Counted from the first letter of the stretch, positions 8,894 to 19,244 are shown. The stretch: 43,587 nucleotides of DNA from Snodgrassella communis (GCF_914768045.1 NZ_CAJZCD010000013.1:1-43587), one strand, 5' to 3'. A program made the numbers and translations. Notes: a model not told the origin generated them from the letters alone.

Positions 8894-10463
8894 TGCGGCA
8901 TTGAAAATTCTTCAAAGACGGAAAATCTATGAAGATGTGAAGCCTTTATGGGAAGAAATTGAATATTTATTGGCTCCTGTGGATGGTGAGCCTGAAGATG
9001 TTAATCATCATGATTCTTTTCTGGATATTCGGCAGGAGCTGGAAAAAGTTAGTGATATCCAGTTGGGTAAGATTGAGGATGCTGCTTATTATCTGTGCCA
9101 GAATGTAGGTAAAGATATTCGGGTCGTGGTGTATCTAACTTATGCATTGTTTCGTCGTGAGGCTTTTCGGGGATTAATTAAGGGATTGTTGTTATTGTAT
9201 GGTGTGCAGGCAATATATCCTTCTTCTTTCCAGCCACAACGTATTTCTGTGATTAAAACGATGCTCCGCTGGCTAGGGGGCGCAAAAATGGAAGATGCCT
9301 TTTTATTGTGCCAAGATACGTTGCTACCAAATGAACACCAGGCTATTACTGTATTGTGCGAATTAATTCAGGAAAATTTGGCAACGCAATTTAAGGTAAC
9401 AATTGATGAGCTGGCAGGTTTATTGGGTTTATTACCGGTTTTGTCAGGAGAAAGTCAAACTTTGACAGCGAGTCAGGCTACGTCCACTTTTGCTGCCAAT
9501 AGCGCAAATGAGGTTGTCAGTGTTGCTAATGACGAGGTAATTTTATGCTCTTCTCAGGATTTGATGCAAACTATGAAGTCCGTGGGGCAATTCATTGCCG
9601 ATAAAGAGCAGAAGGAATATGCTTCGTATCGGTTATTGCGGCAGTTCCGCTGGGATTTGCTGGAGCGTTTGCCTTTGCATCAGGATGGTATGACTAAAAT
9701 AGTTCCACCACGACAGGAGTTAGTGAATCATTTGCAGACATTATACCAGCGTAAAGACTGGAGCGGATTATTGGCACAATGTCATGCCGGTTTTATGGAA
9801 GCATCAAATCATTTTTATTTTGATTTACAATTTTTTTGTTGGACAGCGATGCAACATTTGGCTCCGGAAGCAAATGTCTGGGCTGATATGCTTTGTAGCG
9901 ATATGGCTTTTTTGCTGACTCGGTTAACCGGGTTGGAAACATTGACATTTAATAATGGTCAACCTTTTGCTTCAGGTGAAGTATTAGACTGGATAGCTGT
10001 TCATGCGCGCTTTCAGCAACAGAATATAGAGGAAATACAGTTATCTTCCAGCTGTGAGCTTACTTCAATGAATGATATTGATGCACAAGCTTTTGTTATT
10101 CTGGCAGAACAGGGATTTGATAAAACAATGGAATGGCTGGCTACGGTACAGTTTGAGGATGGTCTTGAACAGTTATATTACAAGCAGTTTTTATTAGCTC
10201 GATTGGCTATTAAAGGTGGTAAAACTGATTTTGCTTTGTCTTTACTGGAAAAACTTAATCTACCATTTTCACAGCAGCCATTATTTGAATGGAACAAAAA
10301 GTTAACTTTTCAGATTAAGCAGGAGTTGTTAAGGCTTTTACAGCAGAAATTTTTAACTATTAAAGGTAGCGGTAAGGAATTTGTTTCAGGGCAAATCGAA
10401 GAATTGAAAAAAGAGCTGGTGTTGCTCAATCCATTTCTGGCGCATCAATTATTGTATAGGTAG
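8883..10463 (+). CDS. tssA: T6SS cap/baseplate initiation protein TssA (ImpA/VasJ type)
   Basis: TssA helps prime baseplate and sheath assembly and, in some classes, stays at the distal end of the growing tail. The 526-residue product has an ImpA-like N-terminal region in about the first 150 residues and a variable Ser/Thr/Ala linker near 195-225. Its C-terminal half resembles VasJ-type TssA proteins: a segment from about 245 begins ASYRLLRQFRWDLLERLP and continues through PPRQELVNHLQTLYQRKDW. The ATG lies inside the end of tssM (11-base overlap), which supports translational coupling. tssF follows after 9 bases. The assignment rests on this pattern and its place among core tss genes. Confidence 0.85.
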   Translation: MQISAALKILQRRKIYEDVKPLWEEIEYLLAPVDGEPEDVNHHDSFLDIRQELEKVSDIQLGKIEDAAYYLCQNVGKDIRVVVYLTYALFRREAFRGLIKGLLLLYGVQAIYPSSFQPQRISVIKTMLRWLGGAKMEDAFLLCQDTLLPNEHQAITVLCELIQENLATQFKVTIDELAGLLGLLPVLSGESQTLTASQATSTFAANSANEVVSVANDEVILCSSQDLMQTMKSVGQFIADKEQKEYASYRLLRQFRWDLLERLPLHQDGMTKIVPPRQELVNHLQTLYQRKDWSGLLAQCHAGFMEASNHFYFDLQFFCWTAMQHLAPEANVWADMLCSDMAFLLTRLTGLETLTFNNGQPFASGEVLDWIAVHARFQQQNIEEIQLSSSCELTSMNDIDAQAFVILAEQGFDKTMEWLATVQFEDGLEQLYYKQFLLARLAIKGGKTDFALSLLEKLNLPFSQQPLFEWNKKLTFQIKQELLRLLQQKFLTIKGSGKEFVSGQIEELKKELVLLNPFLAHQLLYR

Positions 10464-10472
10464 GTAGTAGAT

Positions 10473-12230
10473 ATGGATAAAAAAGACAATATTCTGCGTT
10501 ATTATGAAGCGGAAATGCGCTATTTGAAAGAGGCTGGACAGGATTTTGCAGAGGCTCATCCTGATATAGCGCAGTATTTGAAGATGCAGGATTCTCTTGA
10601 GCGGGATCCGATGGTAGAGCGTTTATTTGAAGGATTTGCTTTTTTAACGGCAAAGTTATATCAAAAAATTGATGATGATATGCCTGAGTTAACAGAAAGT
10701 GCACTGGCGCTGCTATGGCCGCATCATCTTCAGCCTATTGCTTCTATGTCAATAGTACAATTGATGTTAAATAAGCAGATTTATACTAATAATCAGCATA
10801 TTCCGGCCGGATTGATATTGCAGACAGCTGTTGATGCAAATACCCAAATTTCTTGTGAATATCGGACAACGCAAGCAGTTGATATTTATCCAATTGATAT
10901 AAATGATTTTCGCTTAGTGCATAATGATTTGGGGCAATCTATTATTCAATTGCGTTTGCAATTGCGTCAGACTGATGCTGGTCAGAATATTCGTTTGCCA
11001 GACCAATTTTCGCTTAAGTTCCATCTTGTTGGTGAAATAGAAACTAGGTTAAATATTTATCATTATTTAATAAATCACTTAGCACAGATAACTACTGATG
11101 AAAATTTTAATACTATCAGTAATAAGCTAACATTACAGCGAGCACATTTTAACTATGATTCAGTAACTTGGTTAGGTGATAGACAGGCTAATGAACATGA
11201 TTTGTTGATGGAATATTTTCTATTCAAAGAAAAGTTTTTGTTTTTTGAATTAACGGGATTGAGTGGACAAGATTTTGATAATGATAAACATGAGTTATTG
11301 GTTAATTTTCATTTAAAACGTGATTTTCCATTAGAACTGATATTTAATAATGAATATTTAAAGTTATTTTGTGTGCCGGTAATTAATCTGTTTGATTTAG
11401 AAGCTGAGCCGATAGTACGTTCTCATTTGTATACTGAATATAGATTAACACCAATGTTTTCAGCTTCTGAGCAGGTTACTGTATGTGCGGTTACTGAGGT
11501 TGAATCATTTAGTCAGATTAGTGGTAATAGAAAGCAATATTTACCTTTTAATGAATTCAAACACGGTAAACGGGAATTAAGTATACTTAAACAAGACAAA
11601 CCTTATTATTATATTCGTACACGGCAAGGCATTGGCAATAAATACGATAATTTTATTAGTTTCAGTGGTGAAATGCAGGCAGATGAAGAAGAAATTTTTT
11701 CTATCAGTATTCTTGGCGCTAATGGTAATCTACCTCGACAAATCACTAAATATAATAAAATGTTAAGTCTGCATTCACCTGTTTTAGGAGTTAAGGATGC
11801 GCAAATGGTGATGGTGCCAACAGCGTTACACTATCCGCCTGATTATAAAAATCAGCAATGGCAATTTTTATTTGAAATGAGTAATAATTATCTGGCTACA
11901 TTGGATACAGGCACATTAAAAAATAGTTTGCGTTTACTTAATTGGTCTACAGCTGCTGCTAATGAAAAGAGTATAGCTGCGATTAGTGCTGTTCAAACTG
12001 AAATTAAGCATATTATGCATCAGGGAATGATGATTAGATGTTTGGTTATTAATATTGAACTTGATAGTACTGGTTTTATTAATGAAGCGGATGCTGCTTT
12101 ATTTGCCTATGTGTTGAATCGTTATTTAATTGCTTATGCTCAGCTTAATTTAGCCATTAAAGTTAATGTAATATTGCAGCCTGAGGCAATTACTTTGAGT
12201 TGGCCGATAAATGTGGATGAGAAAATTTAA
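10473..12230 (+). CDS. tssF: T6SS baseplate protein TssF
   Basis: TssF joins TssG, TssE and TssK in the baseplate wedge that connects spike and sheath to the membrane complex. The 585-residue length is normal. The N-terminus has the family signature: ILRYYEAEMRYLKEAGQDFAE, then HPDIAQYL, then ERDPMVERLFEGFAFLTAKL, then WPHHLQPIASM. The C-terminal half is less conserved. Its stop TAA shares its last base with the ATG of tssG (TAATG), a tight coupling expected for subunits made in fixed ratio. Codon use is visibly more AT-rich than in the translation genes downstream. Confidence 0.95.
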   Translation: MDKKDNILRYYEAEMRYLKEAGQDFAEAHPDIAQYLKMQDSLERDPMVERLFEGFAFLTAKLYQKIDDDMPELTESALALLWPHHLQPIASMSIVQLMLNKQIYTNNQHIPAGLILQTAVDANTQISCEYRTTQAVDIYPIDINDFRLVHNDLGQSIIQLRLQLRQTDAGQNIRLPDQFSLKFHLVGEIETRLNIYHYLINHLAQITTDENFNTISNKLTLQRAHFNYDSVTWLGDRQANEHDLLMEYFLFKEKFLFFELTGLSGQDFDNDKHELLVNFHLKRDFPLELIFNNEYLKLFCVPVINLFDLEAEPIVRSHLYTEYRLTPMFSASEQVTVCAVTEVESFSQISGNRKQYLPFNEFKHGKRELSILKQDKPYYYIRTRQGIGNKYDNFISFSGEMQADEEEIFSISILGANGNLPRQITKYNKMLSLHSPVLGVKDAQMVMVPTALHYPPDYKNQQWQFLFEMSNNYLATLDTGTLKNSLRLLNWSTAAANEKSIAAISAVQTEIKHIMHQGMMIRCLVINIELDSTGFINEADAALFAYVLNRYLIAYAQLNLAIKVNVILQPEAITLSWPINVDEKI

Positions 12231-13192
12231 TGAATGCCAGTCTGTTCAATCGCTTACTGTTAGCACCAGAAGCATATAATTTTTTTCAGTTTTGTCATTT
12301 GCTGGAGCTATATCAGATTAATTTGCGTGTACCTGATTTACAGAGCGAAAGTGAATTGACATTGCAGTTTTGTTCTTGGCCATATCTTGGCTTTCCTGCT
12401 AGTGAACTTAAGCATGCTTTGCCTGAATCTGTTTATGATTACAAGCTACCAGTTGTATTTACTACTTTTATGGGATTAATTGGTACAGATGGTGTAATGC
12501 CCAACTGGCTTATTGCAGAAAGTGCTGAAAAAAAAGATGGTATGGAAAATCTGACAGCATTTCTGGATATATTCCATCATCGTTTGATGACTTTGTTTTA
12601 TCAGATATGGAAACGTTTTCATTATGAATTCCAGTATCGTCATAATGCTTCAGATCGTTTTTCACAAGCTTTGCTCAGATTAATACATGGTCGTGATACT
12701 TTGGATATTGATCCGCGTTATTATCTGGGTGTTATTAAAGAGCTAAATAAAAAGAATAAAAATATCTTTGGTTTAAAAGAAATTGTACATTATGTTATTC
12801 CTTCTGCCAGCGAGGTAGTGATTGAAGAGTTTATTCCCGTAAAATATCCTGTTGCTCAGTTATCGCTGGGCACAGGTATTGCTTTTGGAAATGCAGTTTT
12901 AGGCCGGTTTCTGTATGATGCCAATAGCCGTATAAGAATATCGATAAAATTAAATAATTATGCGATATTGAATTTATTGTATGAGAATCGGCCTGTGCGA
13001 ATGATTTTAAAAACTCTGGTCAAGAAATATGTTGGTTATACTCTTGATGTTGAACTGGTGGCTAAAATCGGTGCAGATCTGTTGCCGGTAGCTCAATTAA
13101 CAGGAGCTGCTCCACAGCAATTAAGTGCAGGTGTCACTATAGGGCAGCCAGATCCGGATACGCAATTTTCGATTTTTTTAGGGGAGTTGTAG
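12230..13192 (+). CDS. tssG: T6SS baseplate protein TssG
   Basis: TssG is the adaptor that holds two TssF copies in each baseplate wedge. The 320-residue product has TssG hallmarks: an early FFQFCHLLE segment, F-T-T-F-M-G-L-I-G-T-D-G-V-M-P-x-x near residues 80-95, and HHRLMTLFYQIWKRF with its conserved H-R-L and Y-W/K patterns near 120-135. The start overlaps the tssF stop by one base, and the tssJ ATG follows the stop directly. The pair tssF-tssG is a reliable T6SS marker, which supports the whole cluster. Confidence 0.94.
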   Translation: MNASLFNRLLLAPEAYNFFQFCHLLELYQINLRVPDLQSESELTLQFCSWPYLGFPASELKHALPESVYDYKLPVVFTTFMGLIGTDGVMPNWLIAESAEKKDGMENLTAFLDIFHHRLMTLFYQIWKRFHYEFQYRHNASDRFSQALLRLIHGRDTLDIDPRYYLGVIKELNKKNKNIFGLKEIVHYVIPSASEVVIEEFIPVKYPVAQLSLGTGIAFGNAVLGRFLYDANSRIRISIKLNNYAILNLLYENRPVRMILKTLVKKYVGYTLDVELVAKIGADLLPVAQLTGAAPQQLSAGVTIGQPDPDTQFSIFLGEL

Positions 13193-13954
13193 ATGATTTT
13201 TCGGTTTTTGTCTGTGTTAATTTTTCTGATTGGGTTATCTAGTTGTGGATTATTGCAACAAGGATATGAGGATGCGCGTAAAGCTGGAAAAGAAGCTATT
13301 GAGCTAAAGCATTATCATTATAATTTAAGGGTGGTATCTGCGCATCTGTTAAATCAGACTGATAAATCGCAGCAAAATACTTTTAGAATGGTTATTTATC
13401 AATTACGTAGTGATGATTTATTTAATCAGGCCAGCTATTATGATTTACTTACTAATGCGGATAGTGTTTTGGCTGATGAGTTGATTAAAAAAGATATACG
13501 TATGATTTATCCTTTTGATACTCAAGAGATAAAAGGAGATATTGACAATAAAACGCAATATTTGGGTTTGGTATTTTTCTTTAATAAACCTGAAACTGAT
13601 GATAAAACATGGAAAATTTTAGTTCCTGTGATTAAGTTGAATTTATTTAGAGATAACTATATTCTGGTAGATAGCTCACAGGCTCAATTAATAGCTAAAA
13701 AACAGGTTAAAGATTTGCTCAAGCAACAAAAACAAGCTGAAAAAGCACAGAAAAAAGCTGAAAAAGCACAAAAAAAAGCAGAAAAAGAGCGGGAGAAAGC
13801 ATTAAAAGAGCAGAAGAAAAAGGAGCAGCAGGCGAAAAAAGCTCAGCAGATCATGCAGGAGCAGCTAGATAAAGTACGACAACAAGGTAAGCAGGAAGCT
13901 CAAGATAAATTAGACAAAAAGGTACAAAAGATATTTCCGGACGCTAAAAATTAG
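13193..13954 (+). CDS. tssJ: T6SS outer-membrane lipoprotein TssJ with a charged coiled-coil tail
   Basis: TssJ anchors the TssM periplasmic domain at the outer membrane. A signal peptide ends in a lipobox LSSC with Cys18 as lipid site. Residues about 40-170 fit the TssJ beta-sandwich (FRMVIYQLRSDDLF, LADELI, QYLGLVFFFN). After about residue 175 the protein carries an unusual tail of some 75 residues, almost all Lys, Glu, Gln and Ala, with a clear 7-residue period (AEKAQKK repeated, then AEKEREK and ALKEQKK). This should form a long charged helix or coiled coil. Typical TssJ proteins end after the sandwich. The ATG directly follows the tssG stop. TssE begins 86 bases later. Confidence 0.88.
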   Translation: MIFRFLSVLIFLIGLSSCGLLQQGYEDARKAGKEAIELKHYHYNLRVVSAHLLNQTDKSQQNTFRMVIYQLRSDDLFNQASYYDLLTNADSVLADELIKKDIRMIYPFDTQEIKGDIDNKTQYLGLVFFFNKPETDDKTWKILVPVIKLNLFRDNYILVDSSQAQLIAKKQVKDLLKQQKQAEKAQKKAEKAQKKAEKEREKALKEQKKKEQQAKKAQQIMQEQLDKVRQQGKQEAQDKLDKKVQKIFPDAKN

Positions 13955-14020
13955 TATTTATTAAAAATGTGTATATTGGTATTGTTAAATAATCAAACGG
14001 AAATAATTGTTTTTATATTA

Positions 14021-14026
14021 GGAGGT
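14021..14026 (+). promoter_or_regulatory. Strong but distant Shine-Dalgarno for tssE
   Basis: GGAGGT lies 14 bases before the ATG at 14041, longer than the usual 5-9. An in-frame ATT at 14038 would shorten the gap to 11, and the in-frame TAA at 14032 rules out starts farther upstream. The ATG remains the best choice. Confidence 0.55.
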
Positions 14027-14040
14027 ATAAATAAATCATT

Positions 14041-14448
14041 ATGATTGATGCGTCTTTATTGGAAAAGATTACTTTAAATTTTTTTGGAGATGTTCCGTTT
14101 GATATTCTGGATCCTAAAGAGCGCTATATTTATAGTGTGATGAATAATATCGAGCGCATTTTAAATACTCGTCGTGGTAGTGTTAAACATATACCTGATT
14201 ATGGGCTACCAGATTTAAGTATTATTTATCGCCATTTGCCTTCCAGTTTGTCTTTATTACAGAAATATATTACTTTTACTGTTTTAAAATACGAGCCTCG
14301 TGTACAGGCTTTGCAAATTCAGATGGTGGAAAATAAATCTACAGATTTTATTATTGCTTATGAGCTATTGTGTAAGCTAAAAGAAGTTGGCTATATTCGT
14401 TTTTCTACTACTTTTGATGGCGATGAGGCAGTAAGAGTGTTTAGATAG
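14041..14448 (+). CDS. tssE: T6SS baseplate protein TssE (gp25-like)
   Basis: TssE is the phage gp25-like baseplate wedge protein that initiates sheath assembly. The 135-residue product has the gp25/lysozyme-like family core: IERILNTRRGSVKHIPDYG followed by LPDLS near residues 40-65, and a C-terminal FSTTFDG segment. The family's conserved E-x-x-L-N-T-R-R-G-S and YGLPD are both intact. It is the last T6SS gene and is separated from tssJ by 86 bases with its own strong Shine-Dalgarno. A bidirectional terminator follows the stop within about 40 bases. Confidence 0.93.
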   Translation: MIDASLLEKITLNFFGDVPFDILDPKERYIYSVMNNIERILNTRRGSVKHIPDYGLPDLSIIYRHLPSSLSLLQKYITFTVLKYEPRVQALQIQMVENKSTDFIIAYELLCKLKEVGYIRFSTTFDGDEAVRVFR

Positions 14449-14484
14449 TTTTAGTAACTTAAAAATCGTCTAAGTTGTTGATAA

Positions 14485-14513
14485 AAAAATACAGCCTGAA
14501 AGGCTGTATTTTT
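14485..14513. terminator. Bidirectional terminator between tssE and tRNA-Pro
   Basis: A 13-base perfect stem, AAAAATACAGCCT at 14485-14497 and AGGCTGTATTTTT at 14501-14513, encloses a GAA loop and has A/T tracts on both sides. It can stop tssE transcripts on the plus strand and tRNA transcripts on the minus strand. Confidence 0.9.
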
Positions 14514-14517
14514 ATTT

Positions 14518-14594
14518 TGGTCGGAGTGAAAGGATTCGAACCTTCGACCCCTTGCACCCCATGCAAGTGCGCTACCAGACTGCGCCACACTCCG
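14518..14594 (-). tRNA. tRNA-Pro (anticodon GGG)
   Basis: Read on the minus strand, the 77-base gene folds into a full cloverleaf. The 7-bp acceptor stem is CGGAGTG with CACTCCG. The D arm is GCGCAGTCTGGTAGCGC. The anticodon stem is CTTGC/GCAAG with loop ATGGGGT, giving anticodon GGG. The T arm contains GGTTCGAATCC, and the discriminator A plus CCA is encoded. It is the last gene of the minus-strand block, 35 bases after the merR-like gene, and converges on tssE across the terminator at 14485-14513. Confidence 0.96.
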
Positions 14595-14629
14595 ACTTTG
14601 TAAGAAAAGCGATTATAAATATAATCGTT

Positions 14630-14968
14630 TTACTTGGCAAGTACGCTATTCAGGTTATCCACTACTTTCTCAATTTGCTGCCGAACCTCCGTAGCATCTA
14701 TGGCCGGATTACCGTCAGCATCCACCTGATTGCGTGTAAACGGATCAATATATGGTTTAAAGCTATCGCGCAATTGTCGAATTTTAATTACATCAGCGCG
14801 AGTATAATGCTGGCCGCCATAGCCAACAACTACTCCGTGTATTTGCTGCCAGACAGAAAACTGTTCAGCACTGATGTCAGCAAGACGGCATAATTCGTCA
14901 AGGGTGAAGTACCGCTGTGCTGGAATAGGTAACAGTTGCTTATGCTTGTTTTCCATTATAGTGATCAA
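14630..14968 (-). CDS. MerR-like small DNA-binding protein
   Basis: The product has 112 residues (108 if the second Met, at 14956, is the start). A MerR-type winged-helix N-terminal motif is present: [21 protein letters not shown], then [20 protein letters not shown] helical C-terminus follows, with no metal-binding cysteines and no ligand domain, so it is not a classic metal sensor. Its start lies inside the end of ihfA (29-base overlap), so the two are co-translated. A MerR-like gene directly after ihfA is common in beta- and gamma-proteobacteria. Its targets are not known to me. Confidence 0.8.
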   Translation of the reverse strand: MITIMENKHKQLLPIPAQRYFTLDELCRLADISAEQFSVWQQIHGVVVGYGGQHYTRADVIKIRQLRDSFKPYIDPFTRNQVDADGNPAIDATEVRQQIEKVVDNLNSVLAK

Positions 14969-15242
14969 CCATGCCTTTCAATTTTTGTGATGCGTGGAAT
15001 GTAACAACACGTCTGGCTGAAATAGGTACTTCTTCGCCGGTTTTAGGGTTACGCCCCGGGCGTTGTGGTTTGTCGCGCAGCTGGAAGTTACCAAAACCGG
15101 AGATTTTGATTTGTTCTCCTTGTTCCAGCGTGCTGCGAATTTCTTCAAAAAACATTTCTACAATTTCTTTGGCATCATGTTTGCTCATGCCTGCAACTTT
15201 TTCTACCAGAATATCTGCAAGTTCAGCTTTTGTCAGCGTCAT
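14940..15242 (-). CDS. ihfA: Integration host factor subunit alpha
   Basis: IHF-alpha pairs with IHF-beta to bind specific DNA sites and bend them sharply, shaping transcription, replication initiation and recombination. The 100-residue product has the HU/IHF fold and the DNA-clamping beta-arm [17 protein letters not shown] at about 63-79 with the intercalating proline. The N-terminus [16 protein letters not shown] is typical of the alpha subunit. It lies 100 bases after pheT in the usual pheS-pheT-ihfA order, and its 3' end overlaps the merR-like gene. Confidence 0.96.
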   Translation of the reverse strand: MTLTKAELADILVEKVAGMSKHDAKEIVEMFFEEIRSTLEQGEQIKISGFGNFQLRDKPQRPGRNPKTGEEVPISARRVVTFHASQKLKGMVDHYNGKQA

Positions 15243-15342
15243 ATCTAAATTTCTTTCATTAAAGAGGATGTAATTATCCCCAAATTAGTAAGTGTTTTCA
15301 AGTGTGTAAATTCACATCAAAGTAGCGTGTACAGCGATGATT

Positions 15343-17700
15343 TTAAGTGCGTAATTGTGCACCAATTGTACCTGCTATATCAATGAATTTTTTCATTATT
15401 TCTTCAACTTCTTCATCGGTTAGTGTTTGTTCTGTGCTTTGCAGTATAACTTTTATGGCTATACTCTTGGTATTTTCAGCCATACCTTTTCCGCGATAAA
15501 CATCGAATATTGATATTTCTTGAATTGCTGGATGGGTTACTGTGGCTAAGGTGGTGATTAACTGTTCGGCGGTAGTTTGCTCCGCTACGATAAATGCCAG
15601 ATCACGCCGTACCGGCTGGAATTTGGATACTGGCTGATAGGTAATTCTGGCTTGTGTTAATACAGCGTTTAAATCCAGTTCAAATAAAATGGGTGACTGG
15701 GGTAAATCATATTTTTGTGTCCAGCGTGGATGCAGTTCGCCAATAACACCAACTACTTTGTTATCAATTATGATTTCTGCTGTTCTGCCGGGGTGTAGGG
15801 CAGGATGCTGTGCGGCACGATAATCAATTTTATGTGCGCTTAATAAGCCAGCAATATCGTTTTTGACATCATAAAAATCAACATTTCGTGTTGTTACAGC
15901 CCACTGTTCAGGCAGAACTGAACCATAAGCCAGACCGGCAATTTTTTTGGTCTGAGTGTATTTTTCTGCCTGTTTGTTAAATACGCGCGCTACTTCAAAT
16001 AATCTTACTCGGTTTTGTTTCCGGTTAAGATTGTTATGCAGTATTTCTATTAGCCCACCAAACAAAGTAGAACGCATAACGCTGAGCTGGCTGGCTATCG
16101 GATTTTGCAAGCGAATCGGGTTGGTGTTGCCTGCAAGATCATGTTCCCATGCTTCTTCTACAAATGCGTAGCTGATTACTTCCTGATAACCGCTGTTGGC
16201 TAATTGATGATAAATGCTGAAAAGTGGTTTTTGTGTTTCTGGTAAGGCCACCATATTCAGTTTGCCATTGGTGTGGTCGTCTGGAATATTTTCATAGCCA
16301 TAGACGCGGCCAATTTCTTCAATCAGATCAGCTTCAATTTCGATATCAAAACGGAAGCTGGGCGAAGTAACTATAAACCCATCATCACAAGATTGGGGAT
16401 TAAGTCCTAAATGTTGCAGGATGATGCCAATGTCTGTTGCCGCAATGGCAACGCCAAGTACTTTTGCCACTCTTGTTGTACGTACTTTTACTTGTTTTGT
16501 GGTCGGCAAGATACCTGTTGCTTCGGTGATTACGCCAATGTCGCCCCCGCAGATTTCTTTTATTAGGGTGGTTGCGCGTTCTATGGCCTGTTGCTGTAAA
16601 TTGAAATCTACGCCTCGTTCAAAACGGAAAGATGAATCGGAACCAAAGCCATATTGACGAGCTTTACCAGCAATGCTATCTGGTGTAAACCAGGCGCTCT
16701 CGATAACGATATTCTGTGTATCATTCGTAACTGAGCTGGTGGCACCGCCCATTAATCCAGCGATGCTTAATACTTGTTTTTCGTCGGCAATCACCAGTGT
16801 ATTACTGTTTAAGGTAACTGTTTTGTCATTCAGGCAGACCAGGGTCTCACCTTCATGGGCATGGCGAACAGTTAGGTTACCGGTGATTTTGTCTGCATCA
16901 AATATGTGCATTGGCTGTCCCAGCTCAAGCATGACATAGTTACCGATATCAACCAATGCATTAATACTACGCAGGCCACTGCGTTCCAGCCGTTGTTTTA
17001 ACCATGTGGGTGTGGTGGCATCTGCATTGACTCCGCGCATTACCCGGCTAAGAAAGCGGCCACAGTCTTCCGGAGCATTGATGCTAACTGGTTGGCTGGT
17101 ATTGATTGTTGGCTGATTTGGGGTAATTTCTATCGGATTTAGTGCTGTCTGGGTTAGGGCACCTACCTCACGTGCTATGCCTTTTATGCTCAGGCAATCT
17201 GCGCGGTTTGGGGTGATTTTCAGGGTTAGCAGATTATCATTTAAATCCAGATAATCACGAATATTATTACCAATTGGTGCATTGGCCGGCAAAATCAGTA
17301 GGCCGTTTACTTCATCTGGCAGTCCCAGTTCTTTGGCAGAGCAAAGCATTCCATTGGATACCTGACCGCGCATTTTGGTAGGTTTGATTTTGAAATTACC
17401 CGGCAAGATGGCACCAGGTAAGGCGCAAGGTACTTTGATACCAGGCTGTACATTGGGGGCACCGCAAACGATTTGTATTAGTTCACCTGTGCCTGCATCA
17501 ACCTGGGTGATGTTGAGCCGGTCTGCATCGGGATGTTTAATTACGGATTTAACTTCGGCAATGACTACGCCGCTAAATTCAGGCGCGGCCAGACTGGTTT
17601 CTTCTACTTCCAATCCGGCCATTGTCAGTAAGTGAGCCAGTTGTTCGGCCGATAATTCAGGATTAACCCACGAATATAACCAATTTTGAGAAAATTGCAT
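15343..17700 (-). CDS. pheT: Phenylalanyl-tRNA synthetase beta subunit
   Basis: PheT is the large subunit of the alpha2-beta2 enzyme that charges tRNA-Phe, and it edits mischarged Tyr. I place the start at 17700 (MQFSQNWLYSWVNPELS, 785 residues) rather than at the ATG 22 codons upstream. The later ATG has a GGAAG ribosome binding site 6 bases away and matches the family N-terminus. Domains in order are an EMAP/OB tRNA-binding fold near 40-150, B3/B4 editing near 210-380, B5 near 400-470, the class II-like core, and the C-terminal FDX-ACB fold beginning SKFQPVRRDLAFIV. It follows pheS with an unusually long gap of about 320 bases. Confidence 0.96.
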   Translation of the reverse strand: MQFSQNWLYSWVNPELSAEQLAHLLTMAGLEVEETSLAAPEFSGVVIAEVKSVIKHPDADRLNITQVDAGTGELIQIVCGAPNVQPGIKVPCALPGAILPGNFKIKPTKMRGQVSNGMLCSAKELGLPDEVNGLLILPANAPIGNNIRDYLDLNDNLLTLKITPNRADCLSIKGIAREVGALTQTALNPIEITPNQPTINTSQPVSINAPEDCGRFLSRVMRGVNADATTPTWLKQRLERSGLRSINALVDIGNYVMLELGQPMHIFDADKITGNLTVRHAHEGETLVCLNDKTVTLNSNTLVIADEKQVLSIAGLMGGATSSVTNDTQNIVIESAWFTPDSIAGKARQYGFGSDSSFRFERGVDFNLQQQAIERATTLIKEICGGDIGVITEATGILPTTKQVKVRTTRVAKVLGVAIAATDIGIILQHLGLNPQSCDDGFIVTSPSFRFDIEIEADLIEEIGRVYGYENIPDDHTNGKLNMVALPETQKPLFSIYHQLANSGYQEVISYAFVEEAWEHDLAGNTNPIRLQNPIASQLSVMRSTLFGGLIEILHNNLNRKQNRVRLFEVARVFNKQAEKYTQTKKIAGLAYGSVLPEQWAVTTRNVDFYDVKNDIAGLLSAHKIDYRAAQHPALHPGRTAEIIIDNKVVGVIGELHPRWTQKYDLPQSPILFELDLNAVLTQARITYQPVSKFQPVRRDLAFIVAEQTTAEQLITTLATVTHPAIQEISIFDVYRGKGMAENTKSIAIKVILQSTEQTLTDEEVEEIMKKFIDIAGTIGAQLRT

Positions 17701-18020
17701 GATGCTTCCAGTATGTATTCTGTTGCGGTTTAATCCAAAAGTGTGGTGGCTATGCCAGTAATCCATGTGTTACACGATTATTTAATCAGTTTGGACGTTG
17801 GGTATTCACTTTTGGGATTAATGTTATTTGCTGATGAGTCTGTTTCGGTTGTTATTCAGTCTTAGGCACTGTTCACGATCTGAAAAATTCATCAGTAATA
17901 GGTATCAGGTTGTTTATGGCTTCGATATTAAAGCTAAAATCAGAAACAAAATATGCTGGGCTTGATGTCATGGTTTTGTTCCTGCTCTTTAATTGTCTTT
18001 TGTTTAAATAACAATTAATT
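17701..18020. other. pheS-pheT intergenic stretch
   Basis: About 320 bases separate pheS from pheT, where many relatives have only a few. No gene, repeat or strong hairpin was recognised. A frame continuing upstream from pheT (to 17766) is open but not needed. The stretch may carry a pheT promoter, though no convincing -35/-10 pair was found. Confidence 0.4.
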
Positions 18021-19025
<1,005 letters not shown>

Positions 19026-19244
19026 TTAAAAAATAAAACGAAGGTGTGTTTGTATGCTCTTTGCCTTGCTGTTGATTGTGCTGGAATTTTTATCAATACC
19101 GAGCCTGAAATGGACAAAATGGGCAATATAACACGCTATAATAAAATATGTGCTAAAAGGTTATTTTAACGCGAAATTCATGTAATCAACAATGCTAAAC
19201 GATGATTTTGACAATGATTGGGTTGTTTAATCAGGCAGGAATAC

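Noticed and set aside
17701-17766. Upstream start for pheT adding 22 residues
   Set aside because: The added residues do not match PheT. The ATG at 17700 has a good ribosome binding site and the conserved N-terminus.
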